The notes under the pieces were generated by a model that was not told where the DNA came from, ran no database searches, and saw only the letters and a list, made by a program, of their open reading frames with translations. This document shows positions 45,404 to 52,324 of a stretch of 64,000 bases of DNA, in pieces. The translations under genes were made by a program, and so were the position numbers. Origin of the DNA: Acidobacteriota bacterium (GTDB taxonomy: Bacteria; Acidobacteriota; Thermoanaerobaculia; Multivoradales; Multivoraceae). The stretch is from assembly GCA_026707545.1 (NCBI GenBank), contig JAPOWR010000005.1:186001-250000 (forward strand). Direction: 5' to 3'. Positions within the stretch are counted from its first letter, which is position 1; every line of letters starts with the position of its first letter.

Positions 45404-45561
45404 ACACCGACCGGTCGAGCTCGAGGGCGACCAGGCCCGAGATCGGGTTCGTCTCCAGGAAAGGCGCGACGGTTCCTTCCTCTTCGTCGGTTATGGAGAC
45501 GAAGCGAATGTCGTGCTCCGCGAGATCGTCCGCCAGTCCGCGGCGGGGGAGCCGCGCGTCG
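45404..45561 (-). other. Unassigned protein-like fragment between prmC and the transposase remnant
   Basis: One minus-strand frame starting at the prmC stop reads ARLPRRGLADDLAEHDIRFV, SITDEEEGTVAPFLETNPIS and GLVALELDRSVF, which looks like real protein. It has no good start codon and breaks off where the transposase tail begins, so it may be the stump of a gene truncated by the element. I could not assign it. Confidence 0.3.
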
Positions 45562-46425
45562 TCAATCCCGCCGCAGACGCATCACCCGGGCAATGCCCGC
45601 CAGGTCCGCCACGACCCCCTCCACGACGAAGCCGCCCTCCCTCGCCAGCTCCAGCACGCCGTCGAGCTGCCCCTTCCCAATCTCCAGCAGCAGCCGCTGA
45701 CCGGCAGCGAACCGGCTCCCGGCCCCAAAGAGGCGACGGAAGAAGTCGAGTCCGTCGCCGGCGAACAGGGCCTCCGGCGGCTCGTGGTCCCGGATCTCCG
45801 GCATCAGGGTGTGCCATTCGCCGGTGTCGATGTAGGGCGGGTTCGAGACGACCACGTCGAAGGGCCGCAGGCGGAGAGCCGAGAGAAGGTCGGCTTGGAC
45901 GAGACACACCCGGCCGTCCACGCCGTGCCTGCGGCAGTTCGCTGCCGCCACCGCGAGCGCGCCGAGCGAGAGGTCCGTCGCGACCACCGAGGCGTCCGGG
46001 CGCTCCAGTGCCACAGTGACTGCGATACAGCCGGATCCCGTCCCCAGGTCGAGCACCCGGGTGTCGGCGCCCGTGCAGTCGAGGGCCACCTCCACCAGGT
46101 GCTCCGTCTCCGGCCGCGGAATCAGCACCCGCGGATCGACTTCGAAGCCGCGGCCGTAGAACTCGCGGCGGCCCAGGAGGTAGGCCATCGGCACCCGGTC
46201 CGCCCGGCGCCGGATCAACTGTCCGTAGCTCACGCCGGCGGGTTCGGGCACGTCCTCGTCCGAGCGCGCATAAATCTCCGCCTCTTCGAGACCCAGGACC
46301 TCCCCGAGCAGCAGCGCCGCCTCGCGGCGCGGCAGTTCGACCGAACCGCTCAGGTGATCCCGACCCAGGTCGAGCAGATCGACGATTCGAGCGGCCCCTC
46401 GCAGAGGCCCACGGCCTTCCGGCAC
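45562..46425 (-). CDS. prmC: Release factor glutamine N5-methyltransferase PrmC (HemK)
   Basis: 287 residues from the start at 46425. The N-terminal helical domain (LPRREAALLLGEVLGLEEAEIYARSDE) is followed by the SAM-binding LDLGTGSGCIAVTVAL and the catalytic NPPY in VVVSNPPYIDTGEW. LIPRPETEHLVE is another signature. It methylates the Gln of the GGQ motif of release factors. It lies directly after prfA, its substrate gene. Confidence 0.93.
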   Translation of the reverse strand: MPEGRGPLRGAARIVDLLDLGRDHLSGSVELPRREAALLLGEVLGLEEAEIYARSDEDVPEPAGVSYGQLIRRRADRVPMAYLLGRREFYGRGFEVDPRVLIPRPETEHLVEVALDCTGADTRVLDLGTGSGCIAVTVALERPDASVVATDLSLGALAVAAANCRRHGVDGRVCLVQADLLSALRLRPFDVVVSNPPYIDTGEWHTLMPEIRDHEPPEALFAGDGLDFFRRLFGAGSRFAAGQRLLLEIGKGQLDGVLELAREGGFVVEGVVADLAGIARVMRLRRD

Positions 46426-46441
46426 CGGGCTGGCGGCTTCC

Positions 46442-47524
46442 TCAGCTCGCGCTGCCGACCGACTGCTGCAGCCGCTCCGCTTCGAAGTGCTGGTGCAGCG
46501 GAACGATCAGCGGATCGAGGTCGCCTTCGAGAATGGAGGGCAGCTTGTGGACCGACAGCCCGACGCGGTGGTCGGTGACCCGGTTCTGCGGGAAGTTGTA
46601 GGTCCGGATCTTCTCGGAACGGTCGCCGCTGCCGACCATCCGCCGCCGCTCCTCCGACATCTCGGACTCGGCCCGGGCCTGTTCGATCTCGAGCAGGCGG
46701 CTCTTCAGAACCCGCATCGCCTTCGCCTTGTTCTTGATCTGGCTTCGTTCGTCCTGGCAGGTGACGACCAGGCCCGTCGGCTGATGCGTCAACCGCACCG
46801 CGGAGTAGGTCGTGTTGACGCCCTGGCCGCCGGGACCGGATGCACAGTAGGTGTCCACGCGCAAGTCCGAAGGATCGACCGCGATCTCGATGTCCTCCGC
46901 TTCGGGCAGCACGGCGACCGTGACCGCCGACGTGTGAATGCGGCCCGAGGCCTCGGTCTCCGGCACCCGCTGCACGCGGTGGACGCCGGCCTCGTAGCGC
47001 AGGGTGGCGAACGCCCCCTGGCCCTCGACGATCGCGGACACGTCCTTGATGCCGCGAATGCCGGACTCGGAGAGGTCGAGGATGTCGACCTTCCAGCCGT
47101 TCGCATCGGCGAAACGGCTGTACATCCGGAAGAGTTCCGCGGCGAACAGGGTCGCCTCGTCGCCGCCGGTTCCCGCGCGAATCTCCAGGACGGCGTTGCG
47201 CTTCTCGTTCGGATCCTTGGGCGCCAACTCCTCCTTCACCCGTTCCTCGAGCGTCGCGAGGGTCGCCTGCAGCAGGCGCTGCTCCTCGGTCGCCACCTCG
47301 AACAGATCGTCGTCACGGTCGAGTTCACTGAGGAGTTCCGCGGTCTGATCGAGTTCTTCCTGGGCCCTCTTGTACCGGTGGAAGAGCTCGACCACCGGGT
47401 TCAGCTCCGCCAGCGCCCGGCTCGTGTCGCGATACACGGCGGGATTCCCCAGCACATCCGGATCGGCGAGCTTGGCCGTCAGCTCGTCGAAGGTCTGCTC
47501 TATCTGTTCGAGCTTGTCGAGCAT
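46442..47524 (-). CDS. prfA: Peptide chain release factor 1
   Basis: 360 residues from ATG 47524, the normal RF1 length; a frame extension to 47557 is not needed. IRAGTGGDEATLFAAELFRMY, HRVQRVPETEASGRIHTSAVTVAVLPE and the GGQ loop (SGPGGQGVNTTYSAVRLTH) are present. The loop differs from the common GAGGQHVN form (Pro for Ala, Gly for His, Tyr for Asp), as also seen in some other phyla. RF1 reads UAA and UAG. Followed 16 bases later by prmC. Confidence 0.95.
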   Translation of the reverse strand: MLDKLEQIEQTFDELTAKLADPDVLGNPAVYRDTSRALAELNPVVELFHRYKRAQEELDQTAELLSELDRDDDLFEVATEEQRLLQATLATLEERVKEELAPKDPNEKRNAVLEIRAGTGGDEATLFAAELFRMYSRFADANGWKVDILDLSESGIRGIKDVSAIVEGQGAFATLRYEAGVHRVQRVPETEASGRIHTSAVTVAVLPEAEDIEIAVDPSDLRVDTYCASGPGGQGVNTTYSAVRLTHQPTGLVVTCQDERSQIKNKAKAMRVLKSRLLEIEQARAESEMSEERRRMVGSGDRSEKIRTYNFPQNRVTDHRVGLSVHKLPSILEGDLDPLIVPLHQHFEAERLQQSVGSAS

Positions 47525-47575
47525 GGCCCGAAGATCCTCCTGCCCGTATCCTGCCACGGAAGGGGTGCGCCGGCG

Positions 47576-48271
47576 TCAGCCGTCACCGCCCTTGCGCCCC
47601 ACCAGCACGGCAATCCCGACCTCCAGCCACACGCACTCGGTCTCGAACCCCGCGGCAGCAACGGCCGCCAGCTCGTCTTCGAGCGGAAAGTAAGTGTCCT
47701 CCTCCGACCATTCCTCGAAGTGTTCGAACGCCTTCTGCTCGTCGATGCCGTGGCTCATCAGGTGGTCGGCCCAGCCGCGCCAGGTGGCCTCGCGGGCGGC
47801 GGGTTCGGTCGGCATCGTCGCGTCGGCGTTGACGAAGAGGCCGCCCGGCTGGAGCGCGTCGTGGATTCGTCGGTAGAGCGCCCGCTTCGCGTCGAGTTCC
47901 GGGATGTGGTGGAGCGCCAGGGACGCCGCCACGCCGTCGCAACGGGGCAGCGGCTCGAGGAAGGACGCCTCGGTGAAGCGCGCGCGGTCGCCGAATCGCG
48001 CCAGCCGGGTTCTGGCCTGCTCGAGCATCTCGGCGTCGACGTCGACGAGCTCGACCGTCCCGGACTGCGACGTCTCGAGGATCGCCTCCGCGAGCGCGCC
48101 GGTGCCGGCCCCGAGATCAAGGACCAGACCCGAGGAAACCGGCGCCAGTTCCCGCGCGGTGGTCCGGAGCATCTCCTCGTAGCCGGGAATGAACTGCCGG
48201 ATCGTCGCGTCGTACTCGTCGATGGCGACGCGGAGGTGGCGGCGGACGGAATGAGGCACGCTACTGCTCAT
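47576..48271 (-). CDS. Class I SAM-dependent methyltransferase
   Basis: 231 residues from ATG 48271, overlapping the end of the nucleosidase gene by 11 bases. LVLDLGAGTGALAEAIL is the SAM-binding motif I, VELVDVDAEML motif II, and LALHHIPELDAKRALYRRIHDALQPGGLFVNAD the post-motif region. The substrate is not evident; with the hopanoid genes just upstream, a methyl transfer on that pathway is possible but speculative. The prfA start is about 50 bases downstream. Confidence 0.82.
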   Translation of the reverse strand: MSSSVPHSVRRHLRVAIDEYDATIRQFIPGYEEMLRTTARELAPVSSGLVLDLGAGTGALAEAILETSQSGTVELVDVDAEMLEQARTRLARFGDRARFTEASFLEPLPRCDGVAASLALHHIPELDAKRALYRRIHDALQPGGLFVNADATMPTEPAAREATWRGWADHLMSHGIDEQKAFEHFEEWSEEDTYFPLEDELAAVAAAGFETECVWLEVGIAVLVGRKGGDG

Positions 48272-49058
48272 TCTGGGACATTGCCGGGGCCGGTTGGTGG
48301 GACAGGGCGGCGGCTACTGCCGCGAGTCGCCGCACACAGCGAGCGGCTCGCAGGCGGAAGGCGGCCAGGGCGGCCCAGTTCGCCGGGCGCATGATCGCCG
48401 CGCGAAGGATGCGGCCTCGACCAGTTTCGCCTGCGTCCGGCGCGTCGACGCGCTGGAGGAACCCTGGCAGCTCCTTTGCGGCCGTATCGCTGACGGCCCG
48501 CAGAACGGCGAACGGCACCCCCGCGGCGTGAAGCACCCGCGCCGCCGGCCAGCTCTCCATGTCCACGGCGGCCGGGCTCGGAGAACCGGCGCGGCGCCAG
48601 AGCGCGGCGCGGGCGCCGGCCCCGGTGATGACGCGCGGGGCCGTGACCACGACGACCGCGCGGCAACCCCGGGTTGTGGCGGCCGCGACGAGCGCGTCGT
48701 CCAGGTCGACGGCCGGCCCGTCCGGCGCGATGGCGGAGCGGGCGACGATCAGATCGCCGACCTGAAGATCCGGCGACAGGCCGCCGGCGATGCCGACCCA
48801 TACAACGCGGCGGCAGCGACCGTGACCGGCTAGCCGGACGCACGTCTCGGCGGCCTTCCGCGCCGCCTGTTCGCCGATGCCGCTGATTGCGATGACCGCC
48901 GGCCGTCCCCCCAGGCTACCGGCGACGACCGGCAGGTCCTGCGGATCCCGGATCCGCCGCTTGCCTTCCAGTAACCGCAGAAGCGCCGCCGCCTCGAACC
49001 GCATCGCGGCCAGGTAGACGGTCGCGTCCCTCGGGTAGCGATCGTGGGCGGCCGTCAT
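48261..49058 (-). CDS. hpnG: Nucleosidase/phosphorylase superfamily protein, probable HpnG
   Basis: 265 residues from ATG 49058, overlapping the hpnA stop (ATGA). VYLAAMRFEAAALLRLLEG, VAISGIGEQAARKAAE-like, VWVGIAGGLSPDLQVGDLIVA and AAVDMESWPAARVLHAAGVPFAVLRAVSD give the purine nucleosidase fold with the ligand-binding Met-Glu pair. In hopanoid loci this gene (HpnG) releases adenine from adenosylhopane to give ribosylhopane. The same operon order with hpnH and shc supports that reading. Generic MTA/SAH nucleosidase is the alternative. Confidence 0.8.
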   Translation of the reverse strand: MTAAHDRYPRDATVYLAAMRFEAAALLRLLEGKRRIRDPQDLPVVAGSLGGRPAVIAISGIGEQAARKAAETCVRLAGHGRCRRVVWVGIAGGLSPDLQVGDLIVARSAIAPDGPAVDLDDALVAAATTRGCRAVVVVTAPRVITGAGARAALWRRAGSPSPAAVDMESWPAARVLHAAGVPFAVLRAVSDTAAKELPGFLQRVDAPDAGETGRGRILRAAIMRPANWAALAAFRLRAARCVRRLAAVAAALSHQPAPAMSQNEQ

Positions 49059-49504
49059 GAGGCCCCGCCGCTCCGCCGGCCGGCACCGCGCCGTGTCACG
49101 TAGCCGTTGTCCTCGAACCAGCGCACGGCCCGCTCGAGCGCCGGCTCCACGGGTGCCTGTGGCAGGCCGAGTTCCTTCACCGCCTTCCCGGCGTCGAAGA
49201 ACATCCGCTTGCGGGCCATCCGGGCGCTCTCGAGCGAAACCCGCGGCTCGCCTCCGGAGAGGCGCGCCCAGCCGGTCGCCAGAGCCGCCGCCCCGAGCGG
49301 CAGCCAGTGCGGCAGCCGAAGACGGGGAGCTTCGAGCCCCGTGATCTCCGCCAGCGCACGCAGCAGTTCGGCCAGCGGCATGTTGCGGCAGCCGAGGATG
49401 TACTTCTCACCCACCCGCCCGTGCGCCGCGGCCAGCAGATGGCCCGTCGCTACGTCGCGGACGTCGATCAGGTTCAGGCCCGTGTCGACGTAGGCCGGCA
49501 TCTT
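49055..49504 (-). pseudogene. hpnA: hpnA, 3' part (split by the transposon)
   Basis: It encodes the C-terminal half of a hopanoid-associated NAD-dependent sugar epimerase: KMPAYVDTGLNLIDVRDVATGHLLAA, GEKYILGCRNMPLAELLRAL, ending in YVTRRGAGRRSGGAS. The N-terminal half is at 55557-56140. Removing 49497-55556 joins 584 bases to 442 bases and restores 342 codons including the stop. An internal ATG at 49501 could start a truncated product, but it would lack the NAD-binding fold. Confidence 0.88.
49497..49504. repeat. Target site duplication, left copy
   Basis: GGCATCTT lies immediately before the left inverted repeat. The same eight bases follow the right inverted repeat at 55557-55564. Eight bases is the duplication length known for the IS1595 family. 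Confidence 0.92.
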
Positions 49505-49528
49505 GGGGATTATAACGCTGTTTAGCCG
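49505..49528 (+). repeat. Left terminal inverted repeat
   Basis: 24 bases beginning GGGGATTATAACGCTG. They are an exact reverse complement of 55533-55556. Confidence 0.95.
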
Positions 49529-49537
49529 CCGCTCCCC

Positions 49538-49705
49538 TCAGTCGGGGCGGTTGTGAACGCGGATCGACGGATCGGGCGGCTTCGCGTTCGCGAAGATTCG
49601 GTCCGCGACTTCTTCGACGCTATTCGCTGGCAGCCGGATCACGTTCTGAGTGGGTCGCCCCGGCTTCTTCTTCGGCTTCTTCTTCGACATCGGTTTCTCC
49701 CTCAT
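49538..49705 (-). CDS. Transposon-borne small protein with AKPPDPSIR motif
   Basis: 55 residues from ATG 49705, whose start overlaps the methyltransferase stop (ATGA). The first 20 residues are very basic (SKKKPKKKPGRPTQNVIRL), then NSVEEVADRIFANAKPPDPSIRVHN. The basic tract suggests nucleic-acid contact and the helix plus Pro motif may bind a partner. A relative lies at 44234-44389 near another transposase remnant, so the gene travels with this element type. Function unknown. Confidence 0.65.
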   Translation of the reverse strand: MREKPMSKKKPKKKPGRPTQNVIRLPANSVEEVADRIFANAKPPDPSIRVHNRPD

Positions 49706-50922
49706 AGCGCGAGCTTCGCCCGCAGGTATTCCATCCCCCGATCTCCCTTCACGCGGTTGCAGGAGCCGCACAGCAGTTGAAGATTCTCGGCGTGATCGGT
49801 ACCGCCCTTGCGTCGCGAGATGATGTGGTCCACTTCCAGGTGACGTAGCTCGAAGTGGGTCCGGCAGCCCGCGCAGTGGCCTTCCTGCTCGCCGTACAGC
49901 GCATGGCGGTGCGAGCGGTACGGCGGCAGCTTGCCCAGGTCCGTTCGGAGCGGAATGTCCGTGCGGTGCGCGCCCTCGTAGAACAGCCCCACCTCGTCCC
50001 GCATCCGCTGAGCGACCAGTTCGGCGGCCTTCGGCGAGATGTCGATACCGGCCCACTCGCGGCCCTCGAACTCCGCCGCGATGCAGGCCGTGGCGCATCC
50101 GCAGAACGGGTCTAGGACGGTCGCGCCTTGCACTGTGCTGGCCTGGATGACATAGCGGAGAAGCCTCAGTGGCTTCTGGGTGGGGTATCCCAGCCGTTCT
50201 TTGGAGGCGGGCATCAGGTACGGAAGCTCCCACACGTCGTCCACCTTCGCTTCGTGGACGGTCATGTACTGAACACGTCCGTCGCTGCCCTTCACGTTGA
50301 CTAGGCGCTTGGTCTCTTTGTCCCAGACGCGGCGCAGATACTGCTTCGGCTTCTTGAGCTTCTCCATGACCGGCTTGAACTCGGCGTGCGGATTCGCATA
50401 GAACAGCAAGCGATCCGAGTTGCGAGCGAAGTGGCTCATCTTGGCTTTCTGGAACTTCTTGTAGCGCCAGACGATCTCGTTTCTGAATCGCCAACCCCCC
50501 CCCGGCAAATCCCGTGCTACCGCATCCATGACCAGCTTGAGGTAGTGGCTCATCGTCGGGTCGCAGTGCAGGTAGATGCTGCCCGTGGGCGCGAGCTCGC
50601 GCCGGAGTTCGAGCAGACGCGCCGCCATGTAGGCGAGGTAGCTCTTGTCCGAGTCCGTCATCGCAGCGAGCAGGACGCGGTACAGCGCCGGATGCTTCGC
50701 TTCGATGAGGTTCACCCACTCCGCGTCAACGTCCGACAGGCTCCAGGTGTCCTTGAACGCTGCGCCCGCCGCCTGGGAGCCGATGGGCGCGGCGTAGTTC
50801 GCGTTCGAGTTGAACGGTGGATCGAGGTAGATCAAGTCCACGCAGCCGGAGTTCATGCCCCGCAGGATGTCGAGGCAGTCTCCGGTCCAGACCGTCTGAT
50901 GCGCCCAGTTCCGGTCGCTCAC
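49702..50922 (-). CDS. DNA N4/N6 methyltransferase fused to a C-terminal HNH domain
   Basis: 406 residues from GTG 50922, overlapping the transposase stop (GTGA). The methyltransferase has the catalytic DPPF in LIYLDPPFNSNANY near residue 33, then YPTQKPLRLLRYVI and the SAM site VLDPFCGCATACIAAEFEGREWAGIDIS, the beta-class order. From about 340 an HNH-type zinc-finger nuclease domain follows: CAGCRTHFELRHLEVDHIISRRKGG, then LLCGSCNRVKGDRG. Fusing modification and cleavage in one protein is unusual; the HNH part could also act only in DNA binding. A passenger gene of the element. Confidence 0.88.
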   Translation of the reverse strand: MSDRNWAHQTVWTGDCLDILRGMNSGCVDLIYLDPPFNSNANYAAPIGSQAAGAAFKDTWSLSDVDAEWVNLIEAKHPALYRVLLAAMTDSDKSYLAYMAARLLELRRELAPTGSIYLHCDPTMSHYLKLVMDAVARDLPGGGWRFRNEIVWRYKKFQKAKMSHFARNSDRLLFYANPHAEFKPVMEKLKKPKQYLRRVWDKETKRLVNVKGSDGRVQYMTVHEAKVDDVWELPYLMPASKERLGYPTQKPLRLLRYVIQASTVQGATVLDPFCGCATACIAAEFEGREWAGIDISPKAAELVAQRMRDEVGLFYEGAHRTDIPLRTDLGKLPPYRSHRHALYGEQEGHCAGCRTHFELRHLEVDHIISRRKGGTDHAENLQLLCGSCNRVKGDRGMEYLRAKLAL

Positions 50923-51908
50923 CGGCCAGACCGTGCGCCGGACGGCAGGCCGTTCGGCGCAATCAGGTCGCGGTACTTGAGGCGCTTGCCGATGAAGCCA
51001 TCGAACAGTTCGGCGAGTTGCTCCACCGTGTCCAGGTCGCGCTGATTCTTCCGGCCCGCGAACTCGTCCACGTAGCGCCGGAGGTGCTTCGGCGACATCT
51101 TGTGGTACGTGCCGACGAAGCCACGCTTGAACATGGACCACAAGGACTCCACGGTGTTCGTGTGGACGTTCACGCCATTCACGTACTCGCCTACGGAGTG
51201 CTTCACGGTCCGATGCAGGTACGACTGCATCAGGTCGGTATAGCCGCCGTGATCGTCGGTGTAGACCCGCGAGGCGTGCCGGACGTTGCGTTCGACGAAG
51301 CGCGTCAGAGTGTTCGCGTCGGTGCCTGCAATCGGCTTCGCGACCACCTTCCCGCCCCGTTGCACCGCGCCGACCACGACCCGCTTGCCGTAGGTGTCCT
51401 CGGCGCTGTAGCGCTTCTGGTCCTTCGCGTGGCGGTTGGCCTGCTTCCCGCCCACGAACATCTCGTCTACCTCGACGGTGCCGAACAGCTTCTCGGCGTC
51501 CTCGCCGAAGAAGCCCTCGCGGATGCGCTGCATGAGGTACCACGCGGTCTTGTAGCTCACCTTCAACTCGCGGTGGACCTTCATGGCCGCCGTGCCCCTG
51601 ATCCCCGTGACCATCATGTACATGGCGAGCAGCCACTTCTGATAGCCGATCCGCGATCCCTGCATGACGGTTCCGGTGCGGACGTTGAAGTGCCTCCGGC
51701 AGTCGCGGCAGCGGTAGGGCTGCGGCTTCCGGTTCTTCGTCTCGACCACGTTGCAGGAGCCGCAGTCAGGGCAGCACATGCCGTTCGGCCAGCGCCGTGC
51801 CTCGAACCACTGTTCGGCGGCGCGATTGTTCGGGAACAACTGGAAGAACTCGATGATCGAGAGTCCTTCGCGGTCTGAGCGGCCAGGTGCGTTGCGTGGG
51901 TCTGTCAC
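50919..51908 (-). CDS. IS1595-family transposase (ISXO2-like)
   Basis: 329 residues from ATG 51908. An N-terminal zinc ribbon (CCPDCGSCNVV and YRCRDCRRHF) is followed by the helical RTGTVMQGSRIGYQKWLLAMYMM region. The DDE-type catalytic core has VEVDEMFVGG (first Asp), SRVYTDDHGGY (second Asp) and VHTNTVESLWSMFKRG (third acidic position region, Glu in the NTVES segment). The tail is GRKNQRDLDTVEQL. All key residues are present, so it is probably active. It precedes and is coupled to the methyltransferase gene. Confidence 0.93.
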   Translation of the reverse strand: MTDPRNAPGRSDREGLSIIEFFQLFPNNRAAEQWFEARRWPNGMCCPDCGSCNVVETKNRKPQPYRCRDCRRHFNVRTGTVMQGSRIGYQKWLLAMYMMVTGIRGTAAMKVHRELKVSYKTAWYLMQRIREGFFGEDAEKLFGTVEVDEMFVGGKQANRHAKDQKRYSAEDTYGKRVVVGAVQRGGKVVAKPIAGTDANTLTRFVERNVRHASRVYTDDHGGYTDLMQSYLHRTVKHSVGEYVNGVNVHTNTVESLWSMFKRGFVGTYHKMSPKHLRRYVDEFAGRKNQRDLDTVEQLAELFDGFIGKRLKYRDLIAPNGLPSGARSGR

Positions 51909-51989
51909 TGTGTCCGTCCTCCGTTTCTGTGGCTAACAGAGTAACAGAATATGCGGGACGTGTCAAGCGGTTGTGATACCGTCTTAGCC

Positions 51990-52250
51990 ATGAAGAGAAT
52001 CGAACATCTGCTCTACCGCCTCCTGCTCTGGCTCGAAAGCAAGGACTCTGTTCGGGCCGAACGTCCGCCGCAGATCTGCGACTACACCGAGGCGCAGATC
52101 CACTACCACGCCGGACTTCTTCGCGACGCCGGATTCGCTACCGGCAACGAACTCGACACGCTCGGCCAAGAGTTCCCCGAGTACCGGCTTGGACGCCTCA
52201 CATGGTCGGGACAGGAGATGCTAGCCGAGATGCGCGCTAGGCTCGGCTAA
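51990..52250 (+). CDS. DUF2513-like protein, transposon passenger
   Basis: 86 residues from ATG 51990, divergent from the transposase. MKRIEHLLYRLLLWLESKD, then YTEAQIHYHAGLLRDAGFATG and RLTWSGQEMLAEMRARLG match the small winged-helix DUF2513 proteins, often in phages and mobile elements. Its stop codon lies inside the inner right inverted repeat (GGCTAAAC), so gene and element end are fused. It may act as a DNA-binding regulator of the element. Confidence 0.72.
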   Translation: MKRIEHLLYRLLLWLESKDSVRAERPPQICDYTEAQIHYHAGLLRDAGFATGNELDTLGQEFPEYRLGRLTWSGQEMLAEMRARLG

Positions 52251-52268
52251 ACAAGCGTTATAATCCCC
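52244..52268 (-). repeat. Inner right-end inverted repeat of the basic IS
   Basis: 25 bases equal to the outer right repeat except for one extra A (AACAAGCG instead of AACAGCG). No copy of the GGCATCTT duplication follows it, so the last transposition used the outer end. Confidence 0.9.
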
Positions 52269-52324
52269 TCGTAGACGTACCTGCTGTACTCTCTGACGAC
52301 AAACCATTCCAGAGGAGCGTGACG

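Noticed and set aside
46487..48394. 635-residue open frame on the plus strand
   Set aside because: Antisense to prfA and the methyltransferase, both well supported.
52244..52280. Separate insertion of the 2764-base IS with its own target duplication
   Set aside because: The bases after the inner right end (TCGTAGAC) do not match GGCATCTT, so the visible duplication belongs to the outer end.
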